A DNA stretch of 64,000 nt from Daphnia carinata (GCF_022539665.2 NC_081332.1:7778303-7842302); one strand, 5' to 3'. Shown: positions 43,230 to 55,552, counted from the stretch's first letter. Program-made: numbers and translations. The notes: generated from the sequence alone by a model not told the origin.

Positions 43230-45275
43230 TTATTTTTTGGCTGAATTACTGCTGTCTGTTTCTGGCATGCAACGACATAGGTCTTCCCAAACCATGCCAT
43301 ACCCAACGACGTAAGTACATGCTATGTGTTTTCCTGTACATCTTTTGGGTGTGTCGGCTTCTTCGATAGATGGGTAGATTAATGAATTTGGTGCGCTTGT
43401 TCGTGGAGGGCGCACTTGACCTTGTCCTTCCATTGTCAGTTGTGTAGGGGCGGGTGTTCTTACGAACGGTTGTTCTTTAATCTTCGAGATGGGGTTGCAA
43501 ATGATGAAGATTCGTGAACATACGAGGAATAGCACCAATCCAATCGCTGAAAGTCCTCTTATTTTCAATTTGTCAAACCATGAAAACATGTGACCTATTT
43601 GATTATCTTGTTGCTCTGACATCACAATATCTCCAACAGAATTGGAATTTCCTTCTTGCATTCTGCCAACTAGGTCATTTAGAATATTTAATTGTTCCAT
43701 CTCCATTGTCTCGTGTGCTGGATGACTTTTCAGCGAGAAGTCGAAATCATTTAGGTGGAGTTCTTCAAATTCTGTAATGAGGTCTAGATTAGGCATGTGA
43801 ATGCTAGGTTTCTGTCGGATCCAATCTCCTGTTGTAGAGTTGTGTTCCCAGGTGTGTGGATTTCCATTCAAATTCACTAACGGTGTTTTCCAAAAACAAT
43901 CGGAAAATGGATGAATTGACCATCCATCTGTTCCGATCGTACAGATTTTTCCTTCGTAAGTAAAGAACGGTTGAAATCCATATTTTGTTTCATTTGCTGA
44001 TATAAAAATTCTTTTGGCTTCGCATTGTTGAAGTGTCATTGCTTGACCGAAGCCTTGTAGTCTCGTGCAGATTGGTAAACCTACTGCTGCTGCGGCAAAA
44101 ATTCCATTTGTTTGAGCTAAGATAACAGCTTGTGTTCTTTTGATGGCCGAGAGTTGACAATACAAATCTCGAATTTCTTTTGCGAGTTTGTTCTCGTGTT
44201 CTGTTTCAATGCTGATTTTGTATTGCTCGTGCATCTTGCTTATTTCGTATTTCTTTTCGTTGAATTCCTCGATGTTTTTGGGGAGACCACTTTCTATATT
44301 TTCAGTATTTAATGATTCTTCTGTTTTCTGGTCCATTAACAGGGACTCTGCTGGCGGTAAATTTTGAATATTGTCTTCTTCTATGGGCTGAACTTGGTTT
44401 TCTTCTGTTGTAGTCGTTGTTTCTGCTGTAGCTAATGGGGTCATCCTGGCTGTCTGTGTTGACGGTTGTGGGGTCGTCGAACTCTCTTTTACTGTCGTCG
44501 TACTTTGCGTTGTTGTGTTTGGCTGGCGCGTTGGTGTTGAAGCTGTTGTTGTGGAACTCGTTGTGGGCATAGTTGTCGTTGACGTAGGCTTAGTAGTTGT
44601 AGTGGTTGTTGAAGTCGAAGTTATTTTTACAGTTGTCGTAGGCCTAGTTGTAGTAGTAGGTTTAGTGCTTGTTGACGTGATTATTGGCTTTGTAGTTGCT
44701 GGTGGTTTTGATGAAGTTGACGTCATACTTGGCTTAGTTGTAATTTTATGCGTTGTTGTGAGTTTGTTTGTTGCTGTGGTTACAATTGGCCTAATTGTAG
44801 TCGTAGTTTTTACCGTTGTTTTTGTCGTCGTTCCCAATGTTGTTTTTATTGTTGGCTTCGTAGTCGTCGTCGCACTTGTCGTTGTGGATTTTTTTGTTGT
44901 GGGCGTGGCAGAGGGCGGGGCCAATGTTTCATTCCTTTCTGATTGGTTGTTTACTTCTTTGCTTTCTCTTTGTATCAGTGGTGGAATGTATGGGAGGTTT
45001 TTTCCGTCCAATGGGTGTTGAGTGTGTAGTGCAATGATGGCTGCCGCTGAGAGCGTTTTTGGCTGGTCGGGGTTCCGATATTCGAAGCTAAAATGTCGTT
45101 TTTGGCTGGAGCCGTGACAATGCCCCAGGCTCACTCGTCCTACTCTCTGTGTGAGACACTTTCTGTCTGATGAGGGTGAATGTAACCCCGTTCTATCTGT
45201 CGCCATGAGCTGTCCTGTGTGTTCGAATGTGCCCCAAACTGAACTGGTTTTAGCGCATTCCTGGAGCACTAACAT
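43230..45275 (-). pseudogene. env: E3 envelope, C-terminal part with a mucin-like Thr-rich domain
   Basis: 681 residues. After about 115 residues comes a stretch of about 140 residues made almost only of Thr, Lys, Pro and Ser (44410-44930), which looks like a heavily O-glycosylated mucin-type domain. Next is an acidic, heptad-bearing region, then the conserved block LPICTRLQGFGQAMTLQQC and a cysteine-containing membrane-proximal part, a transmembrane helix (LSAIGLVLFLVCSRIFII) and a cytoplasmic tail. The conserved block, spacing and TM match the E4 env (LPRCTKLQAFGKTVVLIQC). The E4 protein lacks the Thr-rich segment. The frame differs from the upstream env segments, so env is broken. Confidence 0.75.
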
Positions 45276-46330
45276 TGTAGTATTGGCTTTGATACATGTG
45301 TTTGTATTAAAAGGTCTGATGGTAAAATCAGATGTGTAGCTGCAGATGCAGCTTCTCCTCGTTCTTTTGTTCTGCTGCAGTTAGCAACTGTAGTTTGTGA
45401 TTGCACCAATGGGTCGTTACTGGTTACCAGTGTTCTTAGTTTTTCTTGACATTTGGTCCAATCCGCGTCGCATTCTTCTAGTGTCATCTGTTTGTTTACT
45501 CCGTGGTGTGTTAAACATTTTTCATTCGGTGCTTTTCCATTCTTCAATAGTCCCCAGGCAATCATGTCCCAGATTATATTTCCGCTACCGTGGTTAGTTT
45601 TTAAAATTCCTCCGAATAGTGGCGAATTAATCGTGGTTGTGATTGCCTTTCGTTGTTCTTGCTGAATTTCCTGCATTTCTGCCAAAGTTGTGTCCGGGAA
45701 ATTTTCTAGGATGTCTGGATTGGTGTTTACAGTTTCGAAGATCCATTTTTGTGTTACGCTGTTTTTGTCCTCTCTGCACTCTGTTAGTATGATTGTTTAT
45801 TGGTTTCCGAGTGTAATACAGAGGTTTGATTCCTGTTAAATTAATTGATAATTTTGTTGATCTAGGATCCATCTTGTAGAATATTCTGAACATTTGGCCA
45901 CGATCACTCTGGCTGCTTCTCCTTCTGTGATACTTATATTACCGTTCTGTACTCGGATTGTTTCGTCAACGATGTATTCGAATTCTGATCCTTGTGGAAG
46001 TGGGTCATCGTTTTTGAGACGAAAGTATGAGGTTACCTGGTTGCTTTCTTCTGGTTTGCATATTATGTATATCGTTGCGTTGTAATTCACGAATCGGTCT
46101 TTCTCTCCGATTCTGACTGATTGTGGATATCCCATTCTGATTGGTCCCCAGGCGTACGAAATGCTGTAAAGGCGTTTGCCTGAGTCTTCAAGAGGAGTGT
46201 TGAGCAAGAATGTAACTTCCTGCTGAATGGATCGTTTCCGTTTGGTTAACTGGAGTTCCCTGTAGTCCTTACACACCGATGTATCTAGGTGAGTGTTCTG
46301 AATGCATGTATGTATAGTTGTTTTGAACAT
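45269..46330 (-). pseudogene. env: E3 envelope, middle segments
   Basis: Open pieces at 46330-45836 and 45685-45269, in frames different from their neighbours, with a frame change in the interval 45836-45685. They contain scattered cysteines, N-glycosylation sequons and KRKRS, a possible furin-type site (about residue 30 of the first piece). No counterpart is present in the shorter E4 env, so this region plus the Thr-rich domain looks like an insertion or a second, fused ectodomain. Confidence 0.55.
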
Positions 46331-46365
46331 CTCGTACAGTTTTCTCGTAGTTTCGGTTGGAAAGA

Positions 46366-47172
46366 TTAGGTATGTGAGCGGTATGCCCCCAACTTTGTAA
46401 CCTTAACTTGTAACCGTGGTGTTATGTCCCGATCTGGTTTGTTGAGGAATGAAATCTCGATCTGTCGATTGATGTCGTAGAGACGGCTGGTGTTTTCGTG
46501 TTCTGGCAATCTTGGGAGTTCTAAATATCCATCCCCTTTAAGCAGTGTTTGTGTGTATGAATTGTTTGTTGTTCTGTCTCCCCACACAATTGTATTCTGG
46601 TTCTGGATGAAGTGTCCTTCTTGTTGTGTTGTGCTTAAAGGTCCGAAAGGGCTTTCGATTGGGTCGTCTGGTTTTTCTTGTCGTAGCGTGATTCGTTCTG
46701 CTACACAGTTGAGGGTATGGTATTGTTTTATGGCATACCATTGCCCTTCGCCTGTCGGGGTGGCTGTAAAACTAAGTCCTGCTGGTCCGGTCTGCATGTT
46801 GTTATCGCTACACTTATTGTCGTTCACCATTCTCCAGCATTCCAGTGGGGCAATTAGTTTAGTTTCTTGTGAATATATTGTGTCGAAAGATCCGATCCAA
46901 AATGATCCAGTTATTTTCTTTGTTTTTATCCATTGCTTGCAGATCCAGCCTTTCCAAGAAGCTGCTGGTTTCTGTGTCGTTTTTAAAGTGTACAACGTGG
47001 GTATTCTGGGTAAGTGAGCTGTATCTGATTCTTTGTTGTTGCAGTAATATGGTGCCTCTATATCTAAAATTCCTCTGGTCTTTACGTTCTTGCAGTCGCA
47101 TACGGTTGAACAGATGGGATATGTGGATGGAATGATGGCGAGTAATTGGATGAGTAATAGTATCAGTTCCAT
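46366..47172 (-). pseudogene. env: E3 envelope, N-terminal segment
   Basis: 268 residues starting with a clear signal peptide (MELILLLIQLLAIIPSTYP) and a Cys-rich start (CSTVCDC). The segment WKGWICKQW and the block WRMVNDNKCSDNNM have equivalents in E4 (PGYICARWKN; NEMIDNKRCNDNRM). The type recalls glycoproteins of arthropod negative-strand (chuvirus-like) viruses rather than the F-type env of E1; this assignment is from memory and unverified. The frame shifts after residue 268. Confidence 0.65.
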
Positions 47173-47195
47173 CTGCGAAAAGAAAATTTGGACGT

Positions 47196-47915
47196 TTAGA
47201 ATCTCGATACTTCGTGGCGTTGTCGTAAGTTGTATCGTGGATTCGTCATTCTAGTGCGTGCAGGATTATCTGGTATGGGACCGGGGATATTTGGTGCGAT
47301 GATAATACAATTCTCCGTCTCTGCTGTTTGACGTATACGCGTTCTAGGGACAAGCCTTCTTACGTTGTTACTGAAGTTTTTTCTTGGCCTTCCTGGTCCT
47401 CGTCGTACTGTTTCATTCTTCGGTTGGTGTGGTACACAAGATATTCTTTCTGATCCTTGGTTTCCTGGGGCGTAAAGTTTTAAGCGATTGACGTGTACTA
47501 TCGATTTTAGTCTTGCATTGTCTGCGTTTTCAATCTCGTAAGTGAGATCTGAGAAATTTCTGATGATTTTGAATGGTCCATTCCACCTGTTGATAAATTT
47601 TCCGGCAGTTGGTGGAGCTTTCAGTAGCACAAAGTCGCCGATGTTGTATTTAATTGCTTTTGTTCCTTTGTCGTAATATCTTTTTTGTTTTCTCTGCGCC
47701 CGAAATAAGTGTTCCTTTGCTAGTTGTTGAGCCTTCTTCCATTGATGTGAGTACATTATACTGGTGTCTTCGTATGTTTCGTACCGTCTATCTATTTTGA
47801 TGTCTTTGGGAGCACTGGTTGTCTCCCGAAGAATAGAAAGAATGGGTTTCGTTGCAGTGTTGATTGCTTCGCTGTGTTGTAAGCAAATGTGACAAATGGT
47901 AGATATTTGTCCCAA
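47196..47915 (-). pseudogene. pol: E3 integrase C-terminal domain
   Basis: 239 residues. The real match begins near SAPKDIKIDRRYETYED and includes the integrase-end pattern AQRKQKRYYDKG, GDFVLLKAP, NRWNGPFKIIRN and VHVNRLKLY, then a basic tail (GPGRPRKN, AT-hook-like). It continues 48619-47792 after a frame change near 47800-47840. The env ATG lies 24 bp beyond its stop. Confidence 0.85.
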
Positions 47916-48619
47916 TTTTCTGGTTCATCCGTCACGTAGCAAGCCAGCATGTCACATAGGGTTCTGTTAAATCGTTCTACTAATCCGTCTGTTTGGGGAT
48001 GGTATGCTGTTGTTCTGATTTGTTTGATTTTAAATAATTTGAAAATATCTTGGATTAAGCTCGACAGGAAATTAGTTCCTTGATCTGTTAGGACTACTTC
48101 GGGGGATCCATATTTGGTGTAAATATCATTAACCAAGATGTTAGCAATTGTTTGGGCAGTCTGGTCTCTGATTGGTACTGTAAAAACGAAACGACTGGCG
48201 TAATCTGATAGGACTAAAATATACTTATGTCCCTTGGCGCTTTCTTGAACGGGGCCCACAATATCCATCGCAAGTCTTTCCCACACCCTTTCGGCTGGGG
48301 GCATACGTTGCAATGGTGCTTTACTTCCTCCCACAGCCTTGCGTTTTGCGAATTTAAGGCAATTTTTGATGTGTTCCGTTACGTTTTGTCGCATGTGTGG
48401 GAAGAAGTATTGTTCCCGAAGTCTGGCTATTGTTTTTTCGATTCCTAAATGTCCTGCCATCATGTGATCATGATTTGCTCGTAAAATTCCGCTGGTTAAC
48501 GGTATAGGGACTACTAATTTTCCTTGTCTATCTGTTAATAGACCTTTTTCATTGATTATAAAGTTGCTTGAGAATTTTTTATTTCTATTTTTCTGGCTAT
48601 CTTCTTGTATTTTCATCAT
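47792..48619 (-). pseudogene. pol: E3 integrase zinc finger and catalytic core
   Basis: 275 residues. The finger has both histidines (HDHMMAGHLG) but reads CLKF where CxxC is expected, so the last cysteine is lost. The core carries D (AMDIVGP), D (LTDQGTNF) and E (GLVERFNRTL) in the normal order. It is in the same frame as 49552-48683 across one TAA at 48683-48685. Confidence 0.88.
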
Positions 48620-48682
48620 TGGTTTTTCACAATATTTATCTGCTTGCTGTAGTTCTATCCATCTGTTTTCTCTCCAAGACCT

Positions 48683-49552
48683 TTAACTTTCACTTCCAAT
48701 TTCTCTTTCGAAACCTACGCTCTTCTTTTGAAGACTTTCCCTCTCAAAACTTTCGCTTTCGTTTTGAATACTTTCATTTTCTTTCTCTAGGTGTTCTCGT
48801 TTCTTTAATCTTTCGATCCTTAGCTTTTCTTTTAATCTTTCACTTTCTTTTCGAATATTTTCAAGCTCTCTTATGACGGTTCCTTTTTCCATTGCTCTTG
48901 TTTCTACTCGTGCTATTGGCACTATGGGAATACGGCTTAGGGTGTCAGCATTTTGGTGCGACTTCCCAGGCCGGTACCCAATGACGATGTCGAATTCTTG
49001 TATTTTTAGTGTCCATCTAGCTAATCTTCCTGCGGGTTCTGTCTTGCTCATTAGCCATTCTAAAGATCTATGGTTTGTAAATACGGTGAATCTGCGTCCG
49101 TATAGATATGTCCTAAACACGTCAATTGCGTGGATGATTGCATAAGCCTCTTTCTCGGTGGTTGACCACTTGGCTTCGCGGTCGTTCAGATGTTTAGAGC
49201 TATACGCTATGACGACTTCCGTGCCGTCTGATTCACGGGGTTCCTGTACGTCAGACTCTGCTGAATCCGCTGATTGAGGTAGAGTCTGCATCTGAGCCAA
49301 GACTGCTCCTATACCGTATCCTGAAGCATCTGTGTAGATGATAAATTCGCGCGTGAAATCTGGATACCCTAGGATAGGTCTAGTTATGAGACAGTTCTTG
49401 ATACAATCAAAGGCGTCCCTTTGTTCCTCTCCCCATTTCCACTCGGCTGATTTTCTTGTTAGCGCTGTCAGTGGGTGGGCTTTATCAGCAAAAGCCCTGA
49501 TGAATTTTCGGTAATAGCTAGCCAAACCTAAAAATGAGCTCAATTCTTTCAC
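48683..49552 (-). pseudogene. pol: E3 RT connection and RNase H with a charged coiled-coil tail
   Basis: 289 residues. RT thumb (SSFLGLASYYRKFI), RNase H (TDASGYGIGAVLAQM, STTEKEAYAIIHA, TNHRSLEWL), then an unusual 75-residue Glu/Lys/Arg/Ser-rich helix-forming stretch (from about residue 215) before integrase. In frame with the preceding RT segment across one stop (49637-49639). Confidence 0.88.
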
Positions 49553-49636
49553 GTTTTTGGGAGCTGGGTAGGTGATGATCCCTTCTAGCTTATTCGTACT
49601 CGGTGTTATTCCTTTTTTTGAAACAATATATCCTAA

Positions 49637-51049
49637 TTAATCTAACTCTTCTTTGAAAAATTCGCATTTCTTTCTTTTTAACTTTAGTCCTGCGTCTTTA
49701 AGAAGCTTAAATATTTCTTCTAGATGTGTCACATGTTCAGCAATATCATTACTGAACACTATGATGTCATCCAGATAAACCAATGCAAACCTGAACAACA
49801 CTGATTTCAATATGTTATTCATTGCTCGTTGAAAAGTGCTTGGTGCATTTGTTAGTCCAAATGGCATTCTATTGAATTCGTATTGTCCAAGTTCACAGAT
49901 GAAGGCGGTTTTTTGTTTGTCACTTTCGGCTATCTCAATCTGCCAGTAGCCACTTAGTAAGTCCAGTGTTGAGAAGTAAACTGATCCGCTCAATGCATCA
50001 ATGGTGTCGTCAATTCTTGGTAATGGGTATTTGTCTTTTACGGTTATTTTGTTAAGTGCCCTATAGTCAATACACATACGCATCTCTCCATCTTTTTTGG
50101 GAACCATTACAATTGCTGCTGCAAATGGGCTGTGACTTTCTCTAATAATATTGTTATTTATCATTACTTCAATTTTTGTTTTGACAATTAGTTTTAATGC
50201 TTCTGGTGTTCTGCGCAATCGTTGAGTTATTGGGGCGTTATATCCTATGTTAATGGAATGTTTTACATCAGTTGCTAGTCCTAAGTCTGATTCTTTTTCT
50301 GCAAATAGAGCTTCGTGTTTGTTCAATAGATGTTCGATTTTAATGCGTATCTCGTCAGAGATGTTAGTCACTTCATTTTCTTGGGTTTGTCCAATTCGCT
50401 TTGATTTTTTGTTAATCTCTAATTGGGAGAAAGATTCTAGGGTGCGATAATCTGCTTCTGTCAGATCGTTGTTGTAGTTACTATCTGATGAACGGTCTGG
50501 GAGGAGTGGAATATTAATACCTGCCTTGCCAAAAGTTATGCTGTATACTGGGAGTGTGTTTTTTCCAAAGCTATGTCCTTTTCCGGAATGATCGTAATTG
50601 ATCTGCCTGTTTTTAGTATTAATTTTTACATTGTTGCTCGATAAGAAGTCTAATCCTAATATGCAAGTTTCGTTTAAGTTTTCCATAATAAAGAAATCAT
50701 GCTTAATGACGTGATTGGTGTTAATGGTGATTGAAAATCCATATTTCCCTTTTGATTTTAGCATTTCTCCTGACACCGTTCTAAATATTGGCGAAGGGGG
50801 GTCTTTAACTTGTTTAAGTTCTTCATGCTTCTTTAGATTAAAAAATATGTTGTCTGAAACCAAACTGGCTGCTGCTCCTGTGTCTACTAAAGCCTTAATT
50901 TCTTTTTCAAAAATTCTAATCGGTATACGTATTAGTTTGGGTATCGCTATTTCTAAATTTTGTGTTGGAGGGTTGTTTGGTAGGGATATTGTGTTTACTG
51001 CATTGGACGGTGGTTCGGGTTGTTGATACGTGCCATATCCGTCCAACAT
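49637..51049 (-). pseudogene. pol: E3 protease and reverse transcriptase
   Basis: 470 residues. Protease: ALVDTGAAASLVSDNIF (about 57-73), CILGLDFL. RT: MVPKKDGEMRMCIDYRALN, PLPRIDDTID, LDLLSGYWQI, FGLTNAPSTFQRAM and the catalytic YLDD (VYLDDIIVFS). Ends at a stop inside the thumb. Confidence 0.9.
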
Positions 51050-53148
51050 TCTCGCGCAATGTGTCCTCTTTTATTGCACTTGTGGCAGATAATAATTCTA
51101 TTTCCTAGGTTGTCAGTGGTGTTTGGTTGATTTTGTCGTGGCTGTGGGTATTGATGAGTATAGGATGGGTTTTGATGATACACCTGTTGATTGTTATGGG
51201 GTTGAAAGTTCGGTCGATTGTAGTGTATCGGTCTGTTGTTGTACGGAGGTCTCTGGTGTGTTTGTTGGTAAATTGGGTAATTAGGTTGCCTATACCCCGT
51301 GGAGGTACCTTCTCTTCTTGGTGAAGTATAGTTGGTGCGTTATGGGCTGTTATCTCTGCTTCGATTGAAGTTTTGGTCACTACTGGAGCCTCTGCTATTC
51401 GGTCTCTCGTGAAATCGAACTCGCGGATTTTGTGGTCTGGAGTATTGATCACTTGATCGCGTAGAAGGTCTTTGCTCGTATTGATCTGCGGCTGCTATGG
51501 TTATATCGGTATCCTGTGACAATTCACGATTTTTATTAGTATTTTCCAGTTCACGTATTTTTTGTTTTAGGAATTCGATTTCTGTCTTTTGTTGTGAAAG
51601 TTCGTTATCTTGTTGTTTCTCGTGATGCGTTATCCCTGCGATTACCGCGTTTATTTCTTTGTCTTCTGCAGTCTCCTTGCTATATAGGATGCCTTCGGAT
51701 ATGATTATTTTTTTTCATAACTGATCAAAATCTTCGGGGTCTTCGGGTATTCTGAAATAGAGTTCGGCTCTTAACTTTGGTAAGATGCCTTGCATCAGAA
51801 TTTTGATTTTGGTATAATCTCTCATTCTTTTGACTGTGTTTATGAGTCGACCTTCGACAATGGTTTGGTTTTGGTCCGATTTTTCTTCTTTGCCTTCAAT
51901 GGACTGGTAGAGACTGTTGATTCTTGAGATAAAGGCTTTGCATTTTTCTTCAGGTTTTTGTTTTTAGTGTGAATAACTTTTTTCTTTGTGCTGCTAAGTC
52001 GTATGCATCCTGGAACCTCGAGATGATGGCGGTTTTCCACTCGTCATAACTTAACTCGTCACCTTGCTCTTCTACGTAGTTTCCATGCCATTCTAGGGCA
52101 CACCTTTTAGTCTGTCGGAGAAGAATCGTATTTTTTGGTTGTCGTCCCAGTCGTTGTTGCGTGCTACATGTTCTGCGTCCTTTAGCCATTCTGTTATTAA
52201 TTTATCAGTACTTTTTCCTTTGAAAATTGGAATTAACTTCTTGTCTTCCCTCGAAAATAATTCTCCTAATGCTTTCACAATCGGTTGGGTAGTGGACGTA
52301 TCGATGTCATCGCTATTGGTTGTATCACGGTCAATTCGTGAAGTTTCTTTGTGTGAAAGTCCCATTTTGATTTTGTTTTTGAGAGTCTGGTACTTTCGTT
52401 CTAGTTGAAGAAGGTATCGTTTTGGATCTCGATTTGGTTTTGTAGGTCGTTGTTGAGTTGCTGTAGCTTTTCGACCTGTTCTGATTCTAACTCGAAGTGA
52501 AGGGATTTGTCTCCTTCTGTTATTGAGGTTAGGTCGTTTATCTCACTCACTAGTTTCGTTATCTCTCCCGGTTCGTTGGAGTTGTCTAAGTCTTCGGTTT
52601 CAGCGAATGTTACCTGTTGCTTTCTATATTCTTTTATTGTTTTCCAGATACTTAATCTCTTCTTCTTGGTCTCCTGTCAGTACGCTAGTGTTTTGTAATT
52701 CTGTTTCGAGATTTTTAGTCTTTGTAGTACTATCTATCAGACTTTTTCGTAAACCGACTTTTTCTGCTAAGGTTTTTTCAAGGATCTCTTTTGTCTCTTT
52801 TGTTTCTGTCTGAAGTTGTTTGTTTGTTTCTAAAGCTGCTTTTATCTGGTGCTCGGTGGTTTCTAACTTCTTAACCAGTTGTTTTCTTTCACCTTCAAGT
52901 TTGCTAATTATTTCTTGCCCTTCTCTTTCAACAGCTATGATATTGTCTTCTTTTTTCCTTAAAAGGTTTTGTAGTTGGTTTTCTGTTGCTGTGGCACTTT
53001 CAAGGCTTGTTTCTAATTCGCTGATTCGTTTGGCAGATTTTTCAAGGGAGTTTTTTAGTGTTTCGTTACTTTTTTGGAGTTGTTCAAGGGAACTACTTAG
53101 GGTGTATTTGGAACTCTTTGCCTTTTTCTTGTTGCTATTGTAAAGCAT
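50995..53148 (-). pseudogene. gag: E3 Gag, broken into several frames
   Basis: Begins at the ATG at 53148 with a 174-residue coiled coil (LEKSAKRISELETSLESA; to 52624). It continues in other frames with a capsid-like region (FKGKSTDKLITEWLKDAEHV at 52365-52093; YDEWKTAIISRFQDAYD at 52189-51950; then about 51960-51720), a Glu/Gln-rich helix, a Pro/Gln/Asn/Tyr-rich tract and a CCHC knuckle CHKCNKRGHIAREC (about 51050-51100). At least five frame changes or stops occur. Sequence upstream of the start codon is absent because E4 begins about 16 bp away. Confidence 0.8.
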
Positions 53149-53164
53149 CTTCTCTGTGAGAAGA

Positions 53165-53832
53165 TGTACTTTACGGAATTAAGACAAATTGAAATGAATC
53201 GAACTCGGAGGCGATTTACCCACACGATGATTTATATTTATCCAAGTAGGGCTAAGCGGTACAGAAGTCAGTTTGGGATAAGACAAAAGGAGTCAGACTA
53301 AAGAAAGAGAAGTCGGAGTGTAATATGATACTGTAGTATAAGCTTACCGCGGTGGCTTTAGCGGAGCACGGGCGAGGATATAAGAGAAGGCGGCGTTAAC
53401 AGGAGTTCGTCGGCACGTGGGTAAACAATATGGGTGAACCGAACACTCAGACAAGCACGTGACACAGCTCGATTCACTTGCACAAATTTATCAATGGGGA
53501 AGCACTAGCTGAACTTGAACTCCGCCTGTAAGAGTCAGAGGCTTATCGACAACTAAACTTACTCAGATCTTGGTTCACCACGAAACCTCGCATATTGCAC
53601 AGCAATTAACAACTGCGCAATTACATGTCGCAACTAATGAAATTTGATACATTAAGTTGATGGTGCAATACAGATCAACGCCTAAGCAGCCAATCACAAA
53701 TGTTGCTAAGCGGCAAGGTGCCGATGTAATATAATACACTACTGCGCAGTTTATATGGCGTAACACATGAGTCATACATAAAGAATAAACGGGAAGGCAT
53801 ATCGAATAAAAACATTTATTTGCTTCTTTACA
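53165..53832 (-). repeat. E4 3' LTR (tentative)
   Basis: Non-coding, ends chosen for TGTA...TACA termini (TGTACTTTACGG to TTCTTTACA); on the minus strand it holds TATATCC in a promoter-like position. There is no partner LTR in the window. The left end could instead be at 53157. Confidence 0.45.
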
Positions 53833-53865
53833 TCACTCCCGGCGGCGTGAGATTACGTCTCGTAA

Positions 53866-55552
53866 TCAGACTTGATGCATGGGGATGGATCCGGAGGATG
53901 TTGAACGTTTATGAGGGCGACGGCATATAACCCAGAAGATCTTGAAGAGACCGCAACAGTAGCAGATGCGTAGGAAGAGTAATACGAGGATGCACATGAT
54001 GCCGATGAAGAAGTAATTTTTTATTGTTTCCCACCAAGACGTGTAAGCTCCGACACTGGAGGCCGTTATGAAAATATTTGTGGTGCTGGGTTTACAGTGT
54101 GACGTAAATTCAGATGATGGATGTTCGTTGATCACGGCTGCTATGTCGGCCATGATGTTCATGTGGTTAAGCATATTGTCGGTGTATGCCGGGTTACTTT
54201 GGTGTTCGTAGTCGAAAAATTCGACGTTCTCGTAGCGGAAAGAGTGTGCCAGCGTTTGCTCAGGCAACACAATTGTGGCTTCGAGTTGTTGCCAAGTGTT
54301 GTTACGGAATGCATGCGGTTTGTCATTGAAGTTGACAAAACCAGTAGTCCAATAGCAGGGAGAAAATTTGACGAGTTCCCAACCATCGAGATTGATTGTA
54401 TAATTTTGGAATTTTGGTTGCGGTCCGCACGAAGTCAATACAGTCTCAAATGTGACATTTAAGGCCCGACATTGAATTAATACGACCGTCTTCCCGAATG
54501 CTTGTAATTTCGTGCACCGGGGTAAGTTTAATTGTTAGGCCGCTAGCCATCCATTATATTGGGCGGTTGTGACGGCCCTTTCATGTTTGGCTTTACGAGC
54601 TTCACATTGAAGTAGTTGAACCTGTCGTGCCAATTCATTCTCGTGGTCGGTGAGTTGATCACGGATGTATTGGATATTGGCCGGAATATTTAAGTTTTCG
54701 TCGCCGAGTGGCGCTCGGGTCCCCACTGGGGTTGCTTTTTCCATTATGGTTGCCGTCGTGACGAAGAGTTTTGATTGGCCGACGATTTCAAATGAAGAAG
54801 TTCTATTGGAGCAATTTTGTTGTACTGAAACGCAGCGCAGTACTGGTGTCAGGTGGAAGTCCAATTGGTTTTTGTCATCTTGGAGTCTAAGGAGTGGTCT
54901 TTCTCCTGGCAATCGGGTCAGCATACCGATGCCGTCTTCGACGAGTCTGGTAGTTACTTTGGTTTTTTGTGTGTAGGTTTTGTCCCAAATCAGTGTTAAG
55001 TGATTGTGTGACAAATTGCCGGACGTAGCAGAAGCAATTCCGATGGGTGTTGAGAAGTCTGCATCCTCCTTTTGCTGGAAAAGTTCGACTTTCTCGAGAA
55101 CGCAGTTTATGATTGACGAATCGATTGTTTGTAACCAGTATCCAGATATATCTGGTTCATTGTCGAACACAAATTTTCCGTCGACAAAAGTCATCCGGTT
55201 ATCATTGCACCTCTTGTTGTCAATCATTTCGTTGCAGTCGGCGGGGGTAGTATCAATTGGGATTTTATCCGGCACAACCAATAGTTGCCCGAAGAAGGTC
55301 ATTGTGATGTCGGATATTTTTCCAACGGGCACAGATGTAACCCGGGAATTTAGTCGCGGCGCGTTCTTCACTATACACGGCATATTTCACCTTTGTGGCT
55401 TTAATATCGGTGGATGTCGGTTGACAATTCTCATCGGAGAATTGAAGAATTCCCACCTTCACTGGTTCCGCGCAATTGCATACGGTAGTCTCGAAGGCCT
55501 GGGAATGTAATCCGTACACGCATAATAGCAGCAGGAATGCAGAGGGGGACAT
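53866..55552 (-). pseudogene. env: E4 envelope
   Basis: Starts at the ATG at 55552 with signal peptide SAFLLLLCVYGLHSQ and a Cys pair (VCNC). The frame changes near 55310, continues to 54535 with NEMIDNKRCNDNRM and a heptad region, crosses one TAA (54535-54537), and continues in frame to 53866 with LPRCTKLQAFGKTVVLIQC, a Trp-rich pre-transmembrane part, a TM helix (FFIGIMCILVLLFLRICYCC) and a short basic tail. Homologous to the E3 env throughout, but compact: no Thr-rich domain and no middle segment. Type as for E3. Confidence 0.75.

Larger units (their letters stand above)
30695..53164 (-). mobile_element. E3: large env-bearing Gypsy element, 3' part to gag start, with nested insertions
   Basis: Left boundary: an LTR with TG...CA ends and an adjacent polypurine tract. 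Then, left to right: ankyrin gene (minus), accessory exon 1 homologue (plus), about 8 kb of eroded tandem repeats containing Mag-1, accessory exon 2 homologue (plus), env, pol and gag (minus). The order env - antisense gene - LTR matches E1, which is why I treat the stretch as one element. E1 and E3 abut the satellite at the same ATAT. The right end is cut by E4 just upstream of the gag start, so the 5' LTR is not visible. That 30695-33073 belongs to the same element as 42733-53148 is an inference. Without Mag-1 the visible part is about 18 kb, unusually long. Confidence 0.6.

Noticed and set aside
44515..45021. Val-rich plus-strand frame of 168 residues
   Set aside because: It is the complement of Thr codons in the mucin-like env domain.
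53157..53832. 5' LTR of E3
   Set aside because: It shows no similarity to the E3 3' LTR at 30695-30898 and directly follows the E4 env stop, so it fits the E4 3' LTR better.
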